64,000 nt of DNA from Hyphomicrobiales bacterium. GTDB taxonomy: Bacteria > Pseudomonadota > Alphaproteobacteria > Rhizobiales > Rhizobiaceae. Location: the NCBI GenBank assembly GCA_900471525.1, contig UCEZ01000031.1, positions 1 to 64,000 on the forward strand. Direction: 5' to 3'. A model generated the notes under the pieces. That model was not told the origin of the DNA. It was given only the letters and a program-made list of their open reading frames with translations, and did not search any database. Of this stretch, positions 52,574 to 62,161 are shown piece by piece. Position 1 is the stretch's first letter. Every line of letters starts with the position of its first letter. The position numbers and the translations under genes are program-made.

Positions 52574-53422
52574 TCAGATCAAACCGTATTGCCGTGCCTT
52601 GTTGCGCAGGAACGGCAGGCCGTTGCCCATTACTTCCGCCTCGTCCTTGGCCACCGGACGCCAGACGGCGAGCCCGTAGGCCACCTGCGGCGGCATGTTG
52701 ATGAAGCTTTCCATAGCCAGGCCGCCCTTGAAGCCGATCGCCGCAAGCGCCGCATAGATCGCGTCCCAGGGAATGTTGCCATAGCCCGGCGTGCCCCGGT
52801 CGCTTTCGGAGAGATGGATGTATTTGATGTGATCGCGGGCAACGAGAATGCCGTTGGCCGCCCCCTTCTCCTCGATGTTCATGTGATAGGTATCGAGATG
52901 CACGAAGATATTGTCGGCACCGACGCGCTCGATCATATCGACGGCCTGCTGTGCCGTGTTGATCAGGTGGTTTTCATAGCGATTGACCGCCTCGACACCG
53001 AGCTGGATGCCACGGGTCTTTGCATGTTTGGCGGCCGCCTGAAGGGCGCGGGCGATGTTGTCGTATTCCTTTTCGGTCGGCGGCACGCCGGTGCGCTCGC
53101 CGATGCCGCCGAAGATGACGCCGGACAGCGCTTCCGCGCCCATGTCCGCCGTCTTGTCGATGGCGACCTTCAGATGCTCCACAGCCTTTTCCGGATGCAC
53201 CGAGGCCCAGGCGTGCTCCGGCAATCCGAGAGAGCAGACAGAACGCAGCTTGTGTTTTTCCAGCAGCTTGCGGCTATGCTCGGCATCCACCGCCGGCGCG
53301 TTGAGCAATGCGATCTCAATGAAATCCATCTCGTATTTGACGGCGGCGGCAATCGCCTTTTCCGCGCCCGCGCGGTCCCAGTTCATGGTCCACATGCTGG
53401 TATGAACGCCAAAACCTTCCAT
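52574..53422 (-). CDS. Ketose 3-epimerase (D-tagatose/D-psicose 3-epimerase family)
   Basis: A 282-residue TIM-barrel epimerase. Metal and catalytic residues appear in the family order: VEAVNRYENHLINTA near residue 150 (Glu), HLDTYHMNIEE near 180 (Asp and His), HLSESDRGTPG, and AMESFINM near 243 (second catalytic Glu). These match the D-tagatose/D-psicose 3-epimerases known from Agrobacterium and Pseudomonas. The ATG at 53422 is five bases from the permease stop. It probably converts an imported ketose to the epimer used by the kinase. Confidence 0.87.
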   Translation of the reverse strand: MEGFGVHTSMWTMNWDRAGAEKAIAAAVKYEMDFIEIALLNAPAVDAEHSRKLLEKHKLRSVCSLGLPEHAWASVHPEKAVEHLKVAIDKTADMGAEALSGVIFGGIGERTGVPPTEKEYDNIARALQAAAKHAKTRGIQLGVEAVNRYENHLINTAQQAVDMIERVGADNIFVHLDTYHMNIEEKGAANGILVARDHIKYIHLSESDRGTPGYGNIPWDAIYAALAAIGFKGGLAMESFINMPPQVAYGLAVWRPVAKDEAEVMGNGLPFLRNKARQYGLI

Positions 53423-53426
53423 GGTT

Positions 53427-54422
53427 TTATCCCTTTTTTCGCTTGAGAAATTTGAAGTGACCCGCGGCAAAACGCAGGATCATCACGGTGATGAGCAGGA
53501 TGCCCCAGACGGCCGTCGCCAGATGCTGGTTGGCGCCGAGAATATTGAGACCGGAGGACAATAGTTGCAGCACCACGAGCGCGACGAACACAGGGATGAC
53601 CCGGCCGAAGCCGCCGAACGGATTGACGCCGCCGAGGAAGCAGGCAAGCACGGTGATCAACAAGTAGGATTCGCCGTGGCCGACACGCACCGAGTTGAAC
53701 CGGGCGAGCATGATGATGCCGGCAACCGCGCACATGGCGCCCGACAGCGTATAGACAAGCACCAGCACCTTGCGGGTATTGACGCCGGAATAGCGGGCCG
53801 CCTCGATGTTCGAGCCGATCATGTAGGTGTTGAAGCCGAGCTTCATGCGCGTCAGCAGCAGATGCCAGATCAGCACGCAGCCGATGAAGACGAGGAGCGG
53901 CACAGGAAAACCGAAAATGCTGCCATGGCCGAGCGGCTGCAGGAAAGCCGGAAAACCCGAGACATCGCCGCCGCGCGTCAGGAATTCGCCAAGCCCGCGC
54001 AGGAAAATCATCATCGACAATGACACAAGGATCGGGTGGGCACGGGTATAGGCGATCACCAGTCCCATCACCACGCCGCTGAGCGCCCCGACGCCGATAC
54101 CCAGCACTGAGCCGAGGAGGAAAGCAAACGGGCCTGCATCGGCGCCGCCATTCTGCTGCAGCACCCAGGCAACCGTCAGCCCGGCAATATTGGCGGTGAA
54201 GGTGATGGCAAGGTTGAGACCGCCGGTCAGCACCGGCAGCAACATTGCAAGCGTCAGAAGGCCGAGTTCCGGCAGCTGGAAGGCAACCGAGCCGAAGGTG
54301 GCCCGGCTGAAGAATTGCGGCGAGGCAAGGCTGAAAACGATGAGAACGGCGAGCAAGGCAAATCCCGGCCCGGCCATTTCCGGCCCGAGGAAAGCCCTGG
54401 TACGATTGACGATTGCGGTCAT
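53427..54422 (-). CDS. Ribose-type ABC transporter permease (RbsC-like), second subunit
   Basis: A 331-residue CUT2 permease with eight or more predicted helices. TLAMLLPVLTGGLNLAITF near residue 57 is the conserved core segment, though with GGLNLAIT where GGIDLSVG is usual. LACFLGGVNPFGG near 255 corresponds to the late glycine motif. It is the second of two different permeases, so this importer probably has a heterodimeric channel. ATGA overlap with the other permease ensures coupled synthesis. Confidence 0.92.
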   Translation of the reverse strand: MTAIVNRTRAFLGPEMAGPGFALLAVLIVFSLASPQFFSRATFGSVAFQLPELGLLTLAMLLPVLTGGLNLAITFTANIAGLTVAWVLQQNGGADAGPFAFLLGSVLGIGVGALSGVVMGLVIAYTRAHPILVSLSMMIFLRGLGEFLTRGGDVSGFPAFLQPLGHGSIFGFPVPLLVFIGCVLIWHLLLTRMKLGFNTYMIGSNIEAARYSGVNTRKVLVLVYTLSGAMCAVAGIIMLARFNSVRVGHGESYLLITVLACFLGGVNPFGGFGRVIPVFVALVVLQLLSSGLNILGANQHLATAVWGILLITVMILRFAAGHFKFLKRKKG

Positions 54423-55420
54423 TTGCGGCCCTCCTCCTGGCGCATGAAGGGCAGCAGCTTTTCGATGCTGGTGTTCGACAGCGTGATGGCGACGAGGATG
54501 ATGGCGCCGACGATCATCTTGAAGGCATAGGGTGAAACCCCTGCCAGATTGAGCCCGTTCTGGGTGATCGAGATCAACAATACGCCGAGCACGCAGCCGA
54601 GCACCGACCCCTTGCCGCCGCCGAGCCGTGCGCCGCCCAGCACCACCGCCGCCAGCACATCCAGTTCGCGGCCGTACAGCGCGTTGGGGACAACTTCCTG
54701 GGCATAATGCGCCTGGATCAGTCCGCCGATCCCCGCCATCAGGCCGAGCCAGCCGAAGGCGATGAACTGCATCGCGCCGATATTGATGCCGAACCGGCGC
54801 GCGCCTTCCGGGTTGTCGCCGAAGGCATAAAGCTGCCGCCCGGTCGTGGTGCGGGTGATGAACACCCAGGTTGCGACCACGCAGATGAGCATGACCAACA
54901 CCGGGAGGGTGATCTCGACCCAGCTGCCGTCCGCCATCTCGTGCTCGAACAGGATGACGCGCGAGGTCAGCCAGTCCGGCAGGTTGTAGATCGATACGCC
55001 GCGGGTGAAGAACATCAGCAGGCCGAAATAGATGTTGAAAGTGGCGATGGTCGCGACGATCGAGATGATCCGGAATTTATGGATCAGGAAAGCGTTGACC
55101 GCACCGAGCAACACGCCAAGCGCACCCGCGATCAGAAGCCCGCTGATCCACCCTCCGCCCCCCATCCACCCGAGCAGGAGGGCTGCGACATACTGGACGA
55201 CGGAGGCAGCGACCGCGAACGAGATGTCGATGCCACCGGCAATCAGCACGACCAGCAGACCGACGGCGAAAATGATGTTGACGGAACTGGTGTTGAGCAG
55301 ATCGAACGCATTGCCAAGCGAAAAGAAGCGATCGGTGGCGATCGACAAAAACAGGCTGATGATCACGATGACCGCGAGCAGCGCAAACTCCGTCGCGTGG
55401 GATTGAACGACCTTACGCAT
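54419..55420 (-). CDS. Ribose-type ABC transporter permease (RbsC-like), first subunit
   Basis: A 333-residue CUT2 permease. VLIAGGIDISFAVAASVVQY near residue 60 and AAVVLGGARLGGGKGSVLG near 250 are the standard core motifs; eight to ten helices are predicted. Its start overlaps the ATPase stop by eight bases, and its stop overlaps the second permease. The pair of unequal permeases distinguishes this importer from the one at 45.7-49.4 kb. Confidence 0.92.
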   Translation of the reverse strand: MRKVVQSHATEFALLAVIVIISLFLSIATDRFFSLGNAFDLLNTSSVNIIFAVGLLVVLIAGGIDISFAVAASVVQYVAALLLGWMGGGGWISGLLIAGALGVLLGAVNAFLIHKFRIISIVATIATFNIYFGLLMFFTRGVSIYNLPDWLTSRVILFEHEMADGSWVEITLPVLVMLICVVATWVFITRTTTGRQLYAFGDNPEGARRFGINIGAMQFIAFGWLGLMAGIGGLIQAHYAQEVVPNALYGRELDVLAAVVLGGARLGGGKGSVLGCVLGVLLISITQNGLNLAGVSPYAFKMIVGAIILVAITLSNTSIEKLLPFMRQEEGRK

Positions 55421-56927
55421 AGACGGCGGCCTCTATATCCCGGAGCGCGCAGTCCGACGGCGTGAACTGGTTGACGATGCGCCCCTGTGCCATGTGCAGC
55501 ACGCGGTCGGCATTGAAATAGACTTCCGGCACTTCGTCGGAGATCAGGATGATCGCAAGCCCGCTATCGGCGAGTTTCGCGACGATATCGAAAATCCCCG
55601 CGCGCGCCCCGACATCGACGCCGACGGTCGGCGCATCGAGAATAAGCAGCTTCGGATCGGTCGCCAGCCATTTGGCAATGGCAACGCGTTGCTGGTTGCC
55701 GCCGGAGAGTGTCGAGATCGCGTCGCCCTGCTGCCCGATCTTGACGCCGAGATCGGCGATCCAGCGGGCGACGAGTTCCTGCTTGCGGACGTCGGACAGC
55801 AGCCCCCCGTCCTTGATCCGGTCGAGCGACGCAATCACCAGATTGTCGGCGATCGACTGCGGTTGGATGAGCCCCAGCGACAAGCGGTCCTCGGATAGAT
55901 AGGCGATGCCGGCAGCGATGGCGTCGCGGTTGGACGAAAACTGCACCAGCTTGCCTTGGAGTTTCACGGTGCCGGACCGCGGTTTCAGCATGCCGAACAA
56001 CGACAGCGCCAACTCGGTGCGTCCTGCTCCGAGCAGCCCGGTAATGCCGAGCGTCTCGCCGCGCCGGACCGCAAACGATATGTCCTCGAACTGGCCGGGC
56101 CGGGAAAGCCCCTCTACTTCCAGCACGACCGGATTGGCATCGACGTTGCGCGCGCGAACGGTCTGGTCGAACGTCTTGCCGGTCATCAGTTCGGTGATGC
56201 GCGATTGAGTCATTCCGGCGGTCGGGTAGACGCCGACGAGCGCACCATCGCGCAGCACCGTCAGCCGGCTCGATATCTCCAGCACTTCGGCCAGCCGGTG
56301 GCTGACGAACACCACGGCGACGCCGGAGGCAGACAGCGTGCGGACGATATCGAGAAGATGGTCGGTTTCCGATTGCGTCAGCGATGCGGTCGGCTCGTCC
56401 ATGAAGACCAGCTTCGCCTCGCCGACAAGGGCGCGCGCGATTGCCACGATCTGGCGCTGGGCGATGGCGTAATCCTTGAGCGGCCGGTCGACATCGAGCG
56501 TGACGCCGAGCCGCGCCAAGGCCTTGATAGCCTTCTCCCGCATGCTGTTGTAATTGACGAAACGCGGCCAGCGGCCGAGCAGCGTCTGGAACGCGATGTT
56601 TTCGGCAACCGACATCTCGGGAAACAGGGCAAGGTCCTGCCAGATCACCTGGATGCCGGAATTCTGCGCCGTCACCGGCGACATGTGCGAATAGGTCTGT
56701 CCGTCGTAATCGATCACCGCGCCGTCCTGCGGGCGGTAAACGCCGGTAATGATCTTGATCAGCGTGCTCTTGCCCGAGCCATTTTCGCCTGCCAGACAAT
56801 GCACCTCGCCGGGAAGAACGTCGAAGCTGACAGCCTTCAAAGCCTTGACGCCACCGAACGTCATGTTGATGTTGCGCAGGGACAGGAGCGGCTTTTGGCC
56901 ACCCTCCGCGCTCTCGCGTCCAGTCAT
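55413..56927 (-). CDS. Ribose-type ABC transporter ATPase (RbsA-like)
   Basis: A 504-residue double ATPase. The first domain has GENGSGKSTLIK near residue 50, an IAQRQIVAIARAL signature variant and MDEPTASLT; the second has GLLGAGRTELALS and LSGGNQQRVAIAKWL with LDAPTVGVD, where the Walker B acid is followed by Ala instead of Glu. Asymmetric second sites are usual in the family. The ATG at 56927 is chosen since upstream sequence reads as another frame of the binding-protein end. Confidence 0.92.
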   Translation of the reverse strand: MTGRESAEGGQKPLLSLRNINMTFGGVKALKAVSFDVLPGEVHCLAGENGSGKSTLIKIITGVYRPQDGAVIDYDGQTYSHMSPVTAQNSGIQVIWQDLALFPEMSVAENIAFQTLLGRWPRFVNYNSMREKAIKALARLGVTLDVDRPLKDYAIAQRQIVAIARALVGEAKLVFMDEPTASLTQSETDHLLDIVRTLSASGVAVVFVSHRLAEVLEISSRLTVLRDGALVGVYPTAGMTQSRITELMTGKTFDQTVRARNVDANPVVLEVEGLSRPGQFEDISFAVRRGETLGITGLLGAGRTELALSLFGMLKPRSGTVKLQGKLVQFSSNRDAIAAGIAYLSEDRLSLGLIQPQSIADNLVIASLDRIKDGGLLSDVRKQELVARWIADLGVKIGQQGDAISTLSGGNQQRVAIAKWLATDPKLLILDAPTVGVDVGARAGIFDIVAKLADSGLAIILISDEVPEVYFNADRVLHMAQGRIVNQFTPSDCALRDIEAAVYA

Positions 56928-57028
56928 CGTACCAACCCGTGAAAATGCTGATCTTGCGGAACCTCCGGGGCACCGCCGAGCCGGCCGAAGCCAGCCCAGC
57001 AGCCCGGGAGAACCCGTTCGGGAAAAGT

Positions 57029-58006
57029 TTAGAGGCCCATGCCTGCAAGCTCGTCCACGGTATCCTTGTTGATCGGCAGCAACTGATCGACGATGATGTC
57101 GTTGCCAGCCGGCTTGATCACGCCGAGACCCGGAATGTCGTCGCCGTCCTTGACACTCTCGCCCTTGATCAGACGATCGGCCAAAGTGACGAAGACCTCG
57201 CCGGCCTGCTTCGGATTCCACATGAATCCGCCGGAAATCGCATCGGCTTTGATCAGCTTCTGACCCTGGCCGGGCGAGAAAGGACCGAGCACGAAGATTT
57301 CGCCGGTCTTGCGACGCTCCTCGACGGCACGGCCGGCACCGATCGGACCTTGACTACCAAAAGCGAGGAAACCCTTGAGATCCGGATGGGCGGAGATGAG
57401 ATCGAGCGCCGTCGAGCGGCTCTTGTCGACATCCTCAGCCACGCCATAACGTTCGCCAACCAGTTTCATGTCGGGATAATTGGCCTTGATATAAGCGATC
57501 GCCGCATCGGCCCAGGCATTGTGCAGGGGAACCGTGAGCGAACCGACGAAGACGGCATATTCGCCCTTGCCGCCCATCTTCTCGGCCAGCAGCTTGCCGT
57601 GCGCTTCACCGAAGCCGGTTGACGAGGCCAGCTCGAAATTCCAGTCGGCACCCTTCTGGCCCGGCGATTCATGGGTGATGACGAAGATGCCGGCTTCCTT
57701 GGCCTTGGCCAACACAGGCTCCAGCACCTTGGCATCGTTCGGGACGACGCCGATAACCTTGACCCCTTGCGCGATCAGATCTTCGATGGCGCGCACCTGC
57801 AATGCCGGGTCGGCGCTGGTCGGGCCGACCATGAAGGCATCGAGGCCGAGCTTGGCGCCCTGCTCCTTGATCCCTGCTTCCATGGCGTTAAACCACGGAA
57901 TGCCGCCGATCTTGACGACGACACCAACCTTGTCTGCGGCCATCGCCGCAAACGAAACGCCAAGCGACAACGCCGCAGCAAGCGCTGCGATCACAAATTT
58001 TTTCAT
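57029..58006 (-). CDS. Ribose-type ABC transporter substrate-binding protein
   Basis: A 325-residue periplasmic protein. The ATG at 58006 follows GGAGGAGG and opens a signal peptide (MKKFVIAALAAALSLG, cleaved after AMA). The fold landmarks are VVVKIGGIPWFNAMEAGI, APALQVRAIEDL-like hinge sequence and a VGSLTVPLHNAWADAAI pocket segment. A 101-base GC-rich gap with imperfect dyads precedes the ATPase gene. It leads the operon controlled by the divergent LacI gene and should bind a ketose. Confidence 0.9.
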   Translation of the reverse strand: MKKFVIAALAAALSLGVSFAAMAADKVGVVVKIGGIPWFNAMEAGIKEQGAKLGLDAFMVGPTSADPALQVRAIEDLIAQGVKVIGVVPNDAKVLEPVLAKAKEAGIFVITHESPGQKGADWNFELASSTGFGEAHGKLLAEKMGGKGEYAVFVGSLTVPLHNAWADAAIAYIKANYPDMKLVGERYGVAEDVDKSRSTALDLISAHPDLKGFLAFGSQGPIGAGRAVEERRKTGEIFVLGPFSPGQGQKLIKADAISGGFMWNPKQAGEVFVTLADRLIKGESVKDGDDIPGLGVIKPAGNDIIVDQLLPINKDTVDELAGMGL

Positions 58007-58140
58007 GCTCTTCCTCCTCCAAACGTTTCCGCGCACGGAAACAGGCACGGGGCGCCCGGCTGGCGCTCCCTGTCAATTCAGTTCAGGTCGACGCGGGAAA
58101 TCGCATCCTCCACTTCACCGCCTCCTCAAGCGGACCTCGC

Positions 58141-58181
58141 TGCACAATCGATATTTCTTTTTTGCACAATCGATGGTGCAA
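58141..58181. promoter_or_regulatory. LacI-type operator and half-site in the divergent control region
   Basis: TTGCACAATCGATGGTGCAA at 58162-58181 is a near-perfect 20-base palindrome with a central CG, the form bound by LacI/GalR regulators. The half-site TGCACAATCGAT is repeated directly at 58141-58152, 23 bases away, close to two helical turns. Both lie between the binding-protein and LacI genes. Confidence 0.75.
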
Positions 58182-58249
58182 ATAATATGTTTTGGATTTA
58201 AACTTTCGTCAAGAGGAAATTGGCACTAAGGAAAAGGATGGAGGAACGG

Positions 58250-59314
58250 ATGAAGCAGCAGGGCAAGAAGAAGGCGACGATCTATGATCTTTCGATCCTT
58301 TCCGGCTGTTCCGCCTCGACCGTTAGCGCAGTGCTCAATGGCACCTGGCGCAAGCGGCGGATCAAGGAAAGCACGGCAGAACTGATCCAGAACCTGGCCG
58401 AACAGCACCAGTACACTGCCAACCTGCAGGCGCGAGGCTTGCGCAGTTCCCGCTCCGGCCTTGTCGGCCTGCTGTTACCCGTCCACGACAACCGCTATTT
58501 CTCGTCCATGGCCCAGACCTTCGAGGCGCAGGTGCGCAGCCACGGCAAATGTCCGGTTGTGGTGAGCGCCTCGCGCGATCCGCAGGAAGAGCTGGCGACG
58601 GTCGAAACCCTGATTTCCTATTCGATCGATGAACTGTTCATCGCTGGCGCCACCGATCCGGACAGCGTCCACGGCCTGTGCGAAGCCGCCGGCATCCGCC
58701 ATATCAATATCGACCTTCCCGGAACCAAAGCGCCTTCGGTCATCAGCGACAACTACCAGGGCGCCCGGATGCTGACGCAGGCGATCATCAAGCGATTTGA
58801 CGATGCCGCGGCCCCGCTGAAACCGGAGGAACTCTTCCTGTTCGGCGGGCGCAACGACCATGCCAGCCGCGAACGCATCAAGGGCTTTCGCGATATCAAG
58901 AGGGAATTGCTCGACCACGACAGCGACGCCTGCATCCAGCCGACCGGTTACTCGCCGGACATGACGCAAAAAGCCTTCGAGGCTTTTTACGAGCGCGAGG
59001 GAAAGCTGCCGCGCGGACTGTTCATCAACTCCTCGATCAACTTCGAAGGCCTGCTCCGCTTCATGGCGCAGCATCCGCACGAGACCTTTGCCGACATCGT
59101 CGTCGGCTGCTACGACTACGATCCCTTCGGCTCGTTCCTGCCGTTCCCCGTCATCATGATCCGGCAGGATACCGAAAGCATGCTTGCCAAGGCCTTCGAG
59201 CTCATCGAGGAAACCCGCCCTGCCGTCAAAATTCACCTGATCCAGCCGGAACTCGTCCATCCGCGGACAGCGCTCAAAGGACCTCTCGATTCGATCCGGG
59301 ATATCGACGCCTAG
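58250..59314 (+). CDS. LacI family transcriptional regulator
   Basis: A 354-residue repressor-type regulator. The LacI helix-turn-helix is IYDLSILSGCSASTVSAVLNG (landmark near residue 13), with a hinge-type QARGLRSSRSGLVGLLLP stretch leading to the sugar-binding domain. The ATG at 58250 has GGAGG five bases upstream; ATG 58238 and TTG 58220 are alternatives. A palindrome of LacI type lies 69 bases upstream. It is divergent from the ketose importer operon and should control it. Its stop is eight bases from the convergent PotA-like stop. Confidence 0.92.
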   Translation: MKQQGKKKATIYDLSILSGCSASTVSAVLNGTWRKRRIKESTAELIQNLAEQHQYTANLQARGLRSSRSGLVGLLLPVHDNRYFSSMAQTFEAQVRSHGKCPVVVSASRDPQEELATVETLISYSIDELFIAGATDPDSVHGLCEAAGIRHINIDLPGTKAPSVISDNYQGARMLTQAIIKRFDDAAAPLKPEELFLFGGRNDHASRERIKGFRDIKRELLDHDSDACIQPTGYSPDMTQKAFEAFYEREGKLPRGLFINSSINFEGLLRFMAQHPHETFADIVVGCYDYDPFGSFLPFPVIMIRQDTESMLAKAFELIEETRPAVKIHLIQPELVHPRTALKGPLDSIRDIDA

Positions 59315-59322
59315 TCGCTGAT

Positions 59323-60405
59323 CTAGGCGCTGAAGACATGTGCGCTGGCCGGATCGAAACCCAGCGAAACCGTATCCCCCCGGCTGAGACTGGAAGCTGC
59401 CTCGTGGCCGAAGGGCAAACGGACGGACAGCGCTTCGCCGGTCTCGGCGGCGGCCGCCACGTGGATATTGCTGCCAAGGAACGTGATATCGGTGACGGTG
59501 GCCGCGAGATTGGCGCTGCCCTGCCCGACAGACCCACGCGCCAGCGATAGCCGTTCGGGCCGAAGCATCAGCGCCGCCGCGCCGCCAGCCGCCGCCCGTC
59601 CATGCATCGGTACGCCGCGGATCGTCAGGCTCGATCCGACGGCGATGTCCGCCCGTCCATTCTGCGCCGACAGGACGCGGCAATCGACGAAATCGCTGTC
59701 GCCGACGAATTCCGCAACGAAACGGGTAGCCGGGTTGGCATAAAGCTCCGGTCCGGTGCCGATCTGGTCGATCACGCCCTTGGAGAACACGGCGATCCGA
59801 TCCGACAGCCTGAGCGCCTCCTCCTGATCATGCGTCACATAGAGGATCGTCACTTCGGTTTCCTGATGGATACGACGGATCTCGTGCTGGATTTCCTCCC
59901 GCAGCTTCTTGTCGAGTGCCGACAACGGCTCGTCCATCAGGAGCACCGGCGGATCATAGGCAAGCGCGCGCGCCAGCGCCACGCGCTGTTGCTGGCCGCC
60001 CGACATCTGGGCCGGCTTGCGATCCTCGAAGCCTTCAAGACGCACGAGCTTCAGCATCTTCGCCACCTTGGCGTCGATCTCGGCCTTTGGGAGACGCCGG
60101 ACCTTCAGCGGAAAGGCGATATTCTCGCCGACCGAAAGATGCGGGAACAACGTATAGCGCTGGAACACCATGCCGATATTGCGCTTGTGCGAAGGCGTCG
60201 AGATCAGGCTGTCCCCGTTGAGCAGGATGTCGCCCGCCGTGGGGTTCTCAAAGCCCGCCAGGATGTAGAGCGTCGTGCTCTTACCCGAGCCGGACGGCCC
60301 GAGGAACGTCATGAACTCGCCGCGCTCGACCGTGAGGTTCACGTCGCGGACGGCGGTGACGATGCCGTAGTCTTTCCTCAAGCCACGGATTTGCAGGAAG
60401 GTCAT
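59323..60405 (-). CDS. PotA-like ABC transporter ATPase (polyamine/opine/iron class)
   Basis: A 360-residue ATPase with Walker [11 protein letters not shown] near residue 36, signature [15 protein letters not shown] near 133, Walker [10 protein letters not shown] near 157 and H-loop [11 protein letters not shown]-terminal TOBE domain follows, as in PotA and related POPT-class importers. The start overlaps the preceding permease stop as ATGA. It energises the two permeases at 60402-62079. Confidence 0.92.
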   Translation of the reverse strand: MTFLQIRGLRKDYGIVTAVRDVNLTVERGEFMTFLGPSGSGKSTTLYILAGFENPTAGDILLNGDSLISTPSHKRNIGMVFQRYTLFPHLSVGENIAFPLKVRRLPKAEIDAKVAKMLKLVRLEGFEDRKPAQMSGGQQQRVALARALAYDPPVLLMDEPLSALDKKLREEIQHEIRRIHQETEVTILYVTHDQEEALRLSDRIAVFSKGVIDQIGTGPELYANPATRFVAEFVGDSDFVDCRVLSAQNGRADIAVGSSLTIRGVPMHGRAAAGGAAALMLRPERLSLARGSVGQGSANLAATVTDITFLGSNIHVAAAAETGEALSVRLPFGHEAASSLSRGDTVSLGFDPASAHVFSA

Positions 60406-61202
60406 GATTTCAGTCCTTTGCGCAGCAGCGCCACCAGAAGCATCAGTGCGATGGTGATGACGATGAGAAGGGTGGAAGCGGCGGCGATCACCGGCGTCAG
60501 GTCCTGCCGCAGCGTCGCCCAGATCTTGACGGGCAGCGTCTGCAGGGTGGGGCTCGCCATGAAGATCGCCAGCACGACCTCATCCCAGGAGGTAAGGAAC
60601 GAGAAGACGGCCGCCGAAAACAGACCGTGGCTGATCGACGGCAGCGTGATGCGCAGCTTTGCTTCCAGCGGGCTTGCGCCGCAGAGCACCGCCGCGTCCT
60701 CGATCGACTTGTCGAACCCTTCCAGCGCATTGGTGATGGAGAGGATCGAAAAGGGCAATGCGACGACAAGATGGGCGATGACGAAGCCGGTGACGGTCCC
60801 GTTCAGCCCGATCCGCAGGAAGAAGGCATAAAGTGCGACGGCAAGCACGACGACCGGCAGGATCATCGGCGTCAGGAACAGCGCCCGGAGACCTTCCTTG
60901 CCGATGAAGCGCCCGCGCACGAGCCCGAACGACGCAACGAGACCGATCAACACAGAAAGCACGGTGACGATCGCCGCAATGTAAAAGCTTGTCCCGGCAG
61001 CCTCCAGCCAGCGCGGATCGGCAAAGAACATGGCGTACCATTTCAACGTCCAACCCGGCGGCGGAAAGATCAGCCATTGCGACGAGCCGAAGGACAGCGC
61101 GGCAATAAAGACGATCGGCAGAATGAGAAACGCCGCCGTCAGCCCGGTGATCCCAAGCAACATCCATTTCCATCCGCCGAGGCGGTCGAAATTGAGCAGC
61201 AT
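60402..61202 (-). CDS. PotC-like ABC transporter permease
   Basis: A 266-residue permease with six predicted helices beginning near residue 14. The coupling loop SIEDAAVLCGASPLEAKLRITLPSI near residue 165 is the EAA motif of PotC-type permeases. It is encoded one base after the stop of the PotB-like gene and overlaps the ATPase gene by ATGA, so the three are expressed together. Confidence 0.92.
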   Translation of the reverse strand: MLLNFDRLGGWKWMLLGITGLTAAFLILPIVFIAALSFGSSQWLIFPPPGWTLKWYAMFFADPRWLEAAGTSFYIAAIVTVLSVLIGLVASFGLVRGRFIGKEGLRALFLTPMILPVVVLAVALYAFFLRIGLNGTVTGFVIAHLVVALPFSILSITNALEGFDKSIEDAAVLCGASPLEAKLRITLPSISHGLFSAAVFSFLTSWDEVVLAIFMASPTLQTLPVKIWATLRQDLTPVIAAASTLLIVITIALMLLVALLRKGLKS

Positions 61203-61203
61203 G

Positions 61204-62079
61204 TCAGCGTCCCTCCATGCGGGCCGTGCCGAACAGCTTCAACTGGACGGCATAGAGCGCCAGTGTGACGACCAGCAGAACCAGCGCCGCAGCACCGCCC
61301 ATGCCCCAGTTGACGAGCGACTGCACGAATTGCGCGATCAGTTCGGCCAGCATCATGTTGGCCGTGCCGCCGAGCAGTGCTGGCGTGACGAAATAGCCGA
61401 GCGACATGACGAAGACCATCAGGGCGCCGGAAACCATGCCCGGTGCAGCAAGCGGAATAAGAATCCGGCTAAGCGCCTGCCAGCGGGTGGCACCGCAAAG
61501 GGCTGCTGCCTGCAGGATGGCCGGATCGATCTTGCGGATGACGCCATAGAGCGGCAGGATGATGAAGGGCAGCATGATGTAGGTCATGCCGATAGTGACG
61601 CCGACAAGGTTGTTCACCAGCGGCAGCGGTTCGCTGATCAGCCCCAGCCCCATCAGCGTCTTGTTGATAATGCCGGTACGCTGCAGGAGAACCATCCACG
61701 CATAGGTGCGCGTCAGGAGATTCGTCCACATCGACAGCAGCAGCACCGCAAAGACGATCGAGGCCCAGCGCTTCGGCATGATGGCAAGCGCCCAGGCGAC
61801 AGGAAAGCCGATCGCGAGCGTGACCGCTGTAACCAACGCCGACACGCTGAACGTGTTCAGGAAAATCTTCAGATATGTGGTCGATCCAAGCAGGGCCTGA
61901 TAGTTCTGAAGGCCCGGCTCGGGCTCCATCACGCTTCGCAGCAGCAGCGATACCACCGGCAAAATGAAGAACACCACGAGCAACAGCAGCGCCGGGACGG
62001 TCAGGGCGAAATTCCTCGACCGGATCGGACGGATACTGCCCACCGCTGCTATCTTTTCTTGCTCAGTCAGCAAGGCCAT
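61204..62079 (-). CDS. PotB-like ABC transporter permease
   Basis: A 291-residue permease. The first helix is at about residues 23-45 and the EAA loop IDPAILQAAALCGATRWQALSRI near residue 185 is typical of PotB. The ATG at 62079 has AAAGG upstream; the frame extends to 62142, but that would run through a strong stem-loop. It is separated from the binding-protein gene by 82 bases containing that stem-loop. Confidence 0.9.
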   Translation of the reverse strand: MALLTEQEKIAAVGSIRPIRSRNFALTVPALLLLVVFFILPVVSLLLRSVMEPEPGLQNYQALLGSTTYLKIFLNTFSVSALVTAVTLAIGFPVAWALAIMPKRWASIVFAVLLLSMWTNLLTRTYAWMVLLQRTGIINKTLMGLGLISEPLPLVNNLVGVTIGMTYIMLPFIILPLYGVIRKIDPAILQAAALCGATRWQALSRILIPLAAPGMVSGALMVFVMSLGYFVTPALLGGTANMMLAELIAQFVQSLVNWGMGGAAALVLLVVTLALYAVQLKLFGTARMEGR

Positions 62080-62125
62080 GCGGAAAACCTTTAGGCTATG
62101 GAAAACGGTTCCGTCGGTTTGAGAA

Positions 62126-62152
62126 AGCGGGCGCGAACCCAACGCGCCCGCT
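62126..62152 (-). terminator. Stem-loop between Pot-type binding protein and permease genes
   Basis: AGCGGGCGCG and CGCGCCCGCT form a perfect 10-base GC-rich stem with a seven-base loop, nine bases past the binding-protein stop. In the direction of transcription TTCTC follows, a weak U-rich tail. It is the most terminator-like of the stem-loops here and probably lets only part of transcription reach the permeases. Confidence 0.65.
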
Positions 62153-62161
62153 CATTGCGCC

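Noticed and set aside
55564-57048. A 494-codon minus-strand frame inside the RbsA-like ATPase region
   Set aside because: It is a different frame of a confirmed ATPase gene and reads as Arg/Ala/Gly-rich noise.
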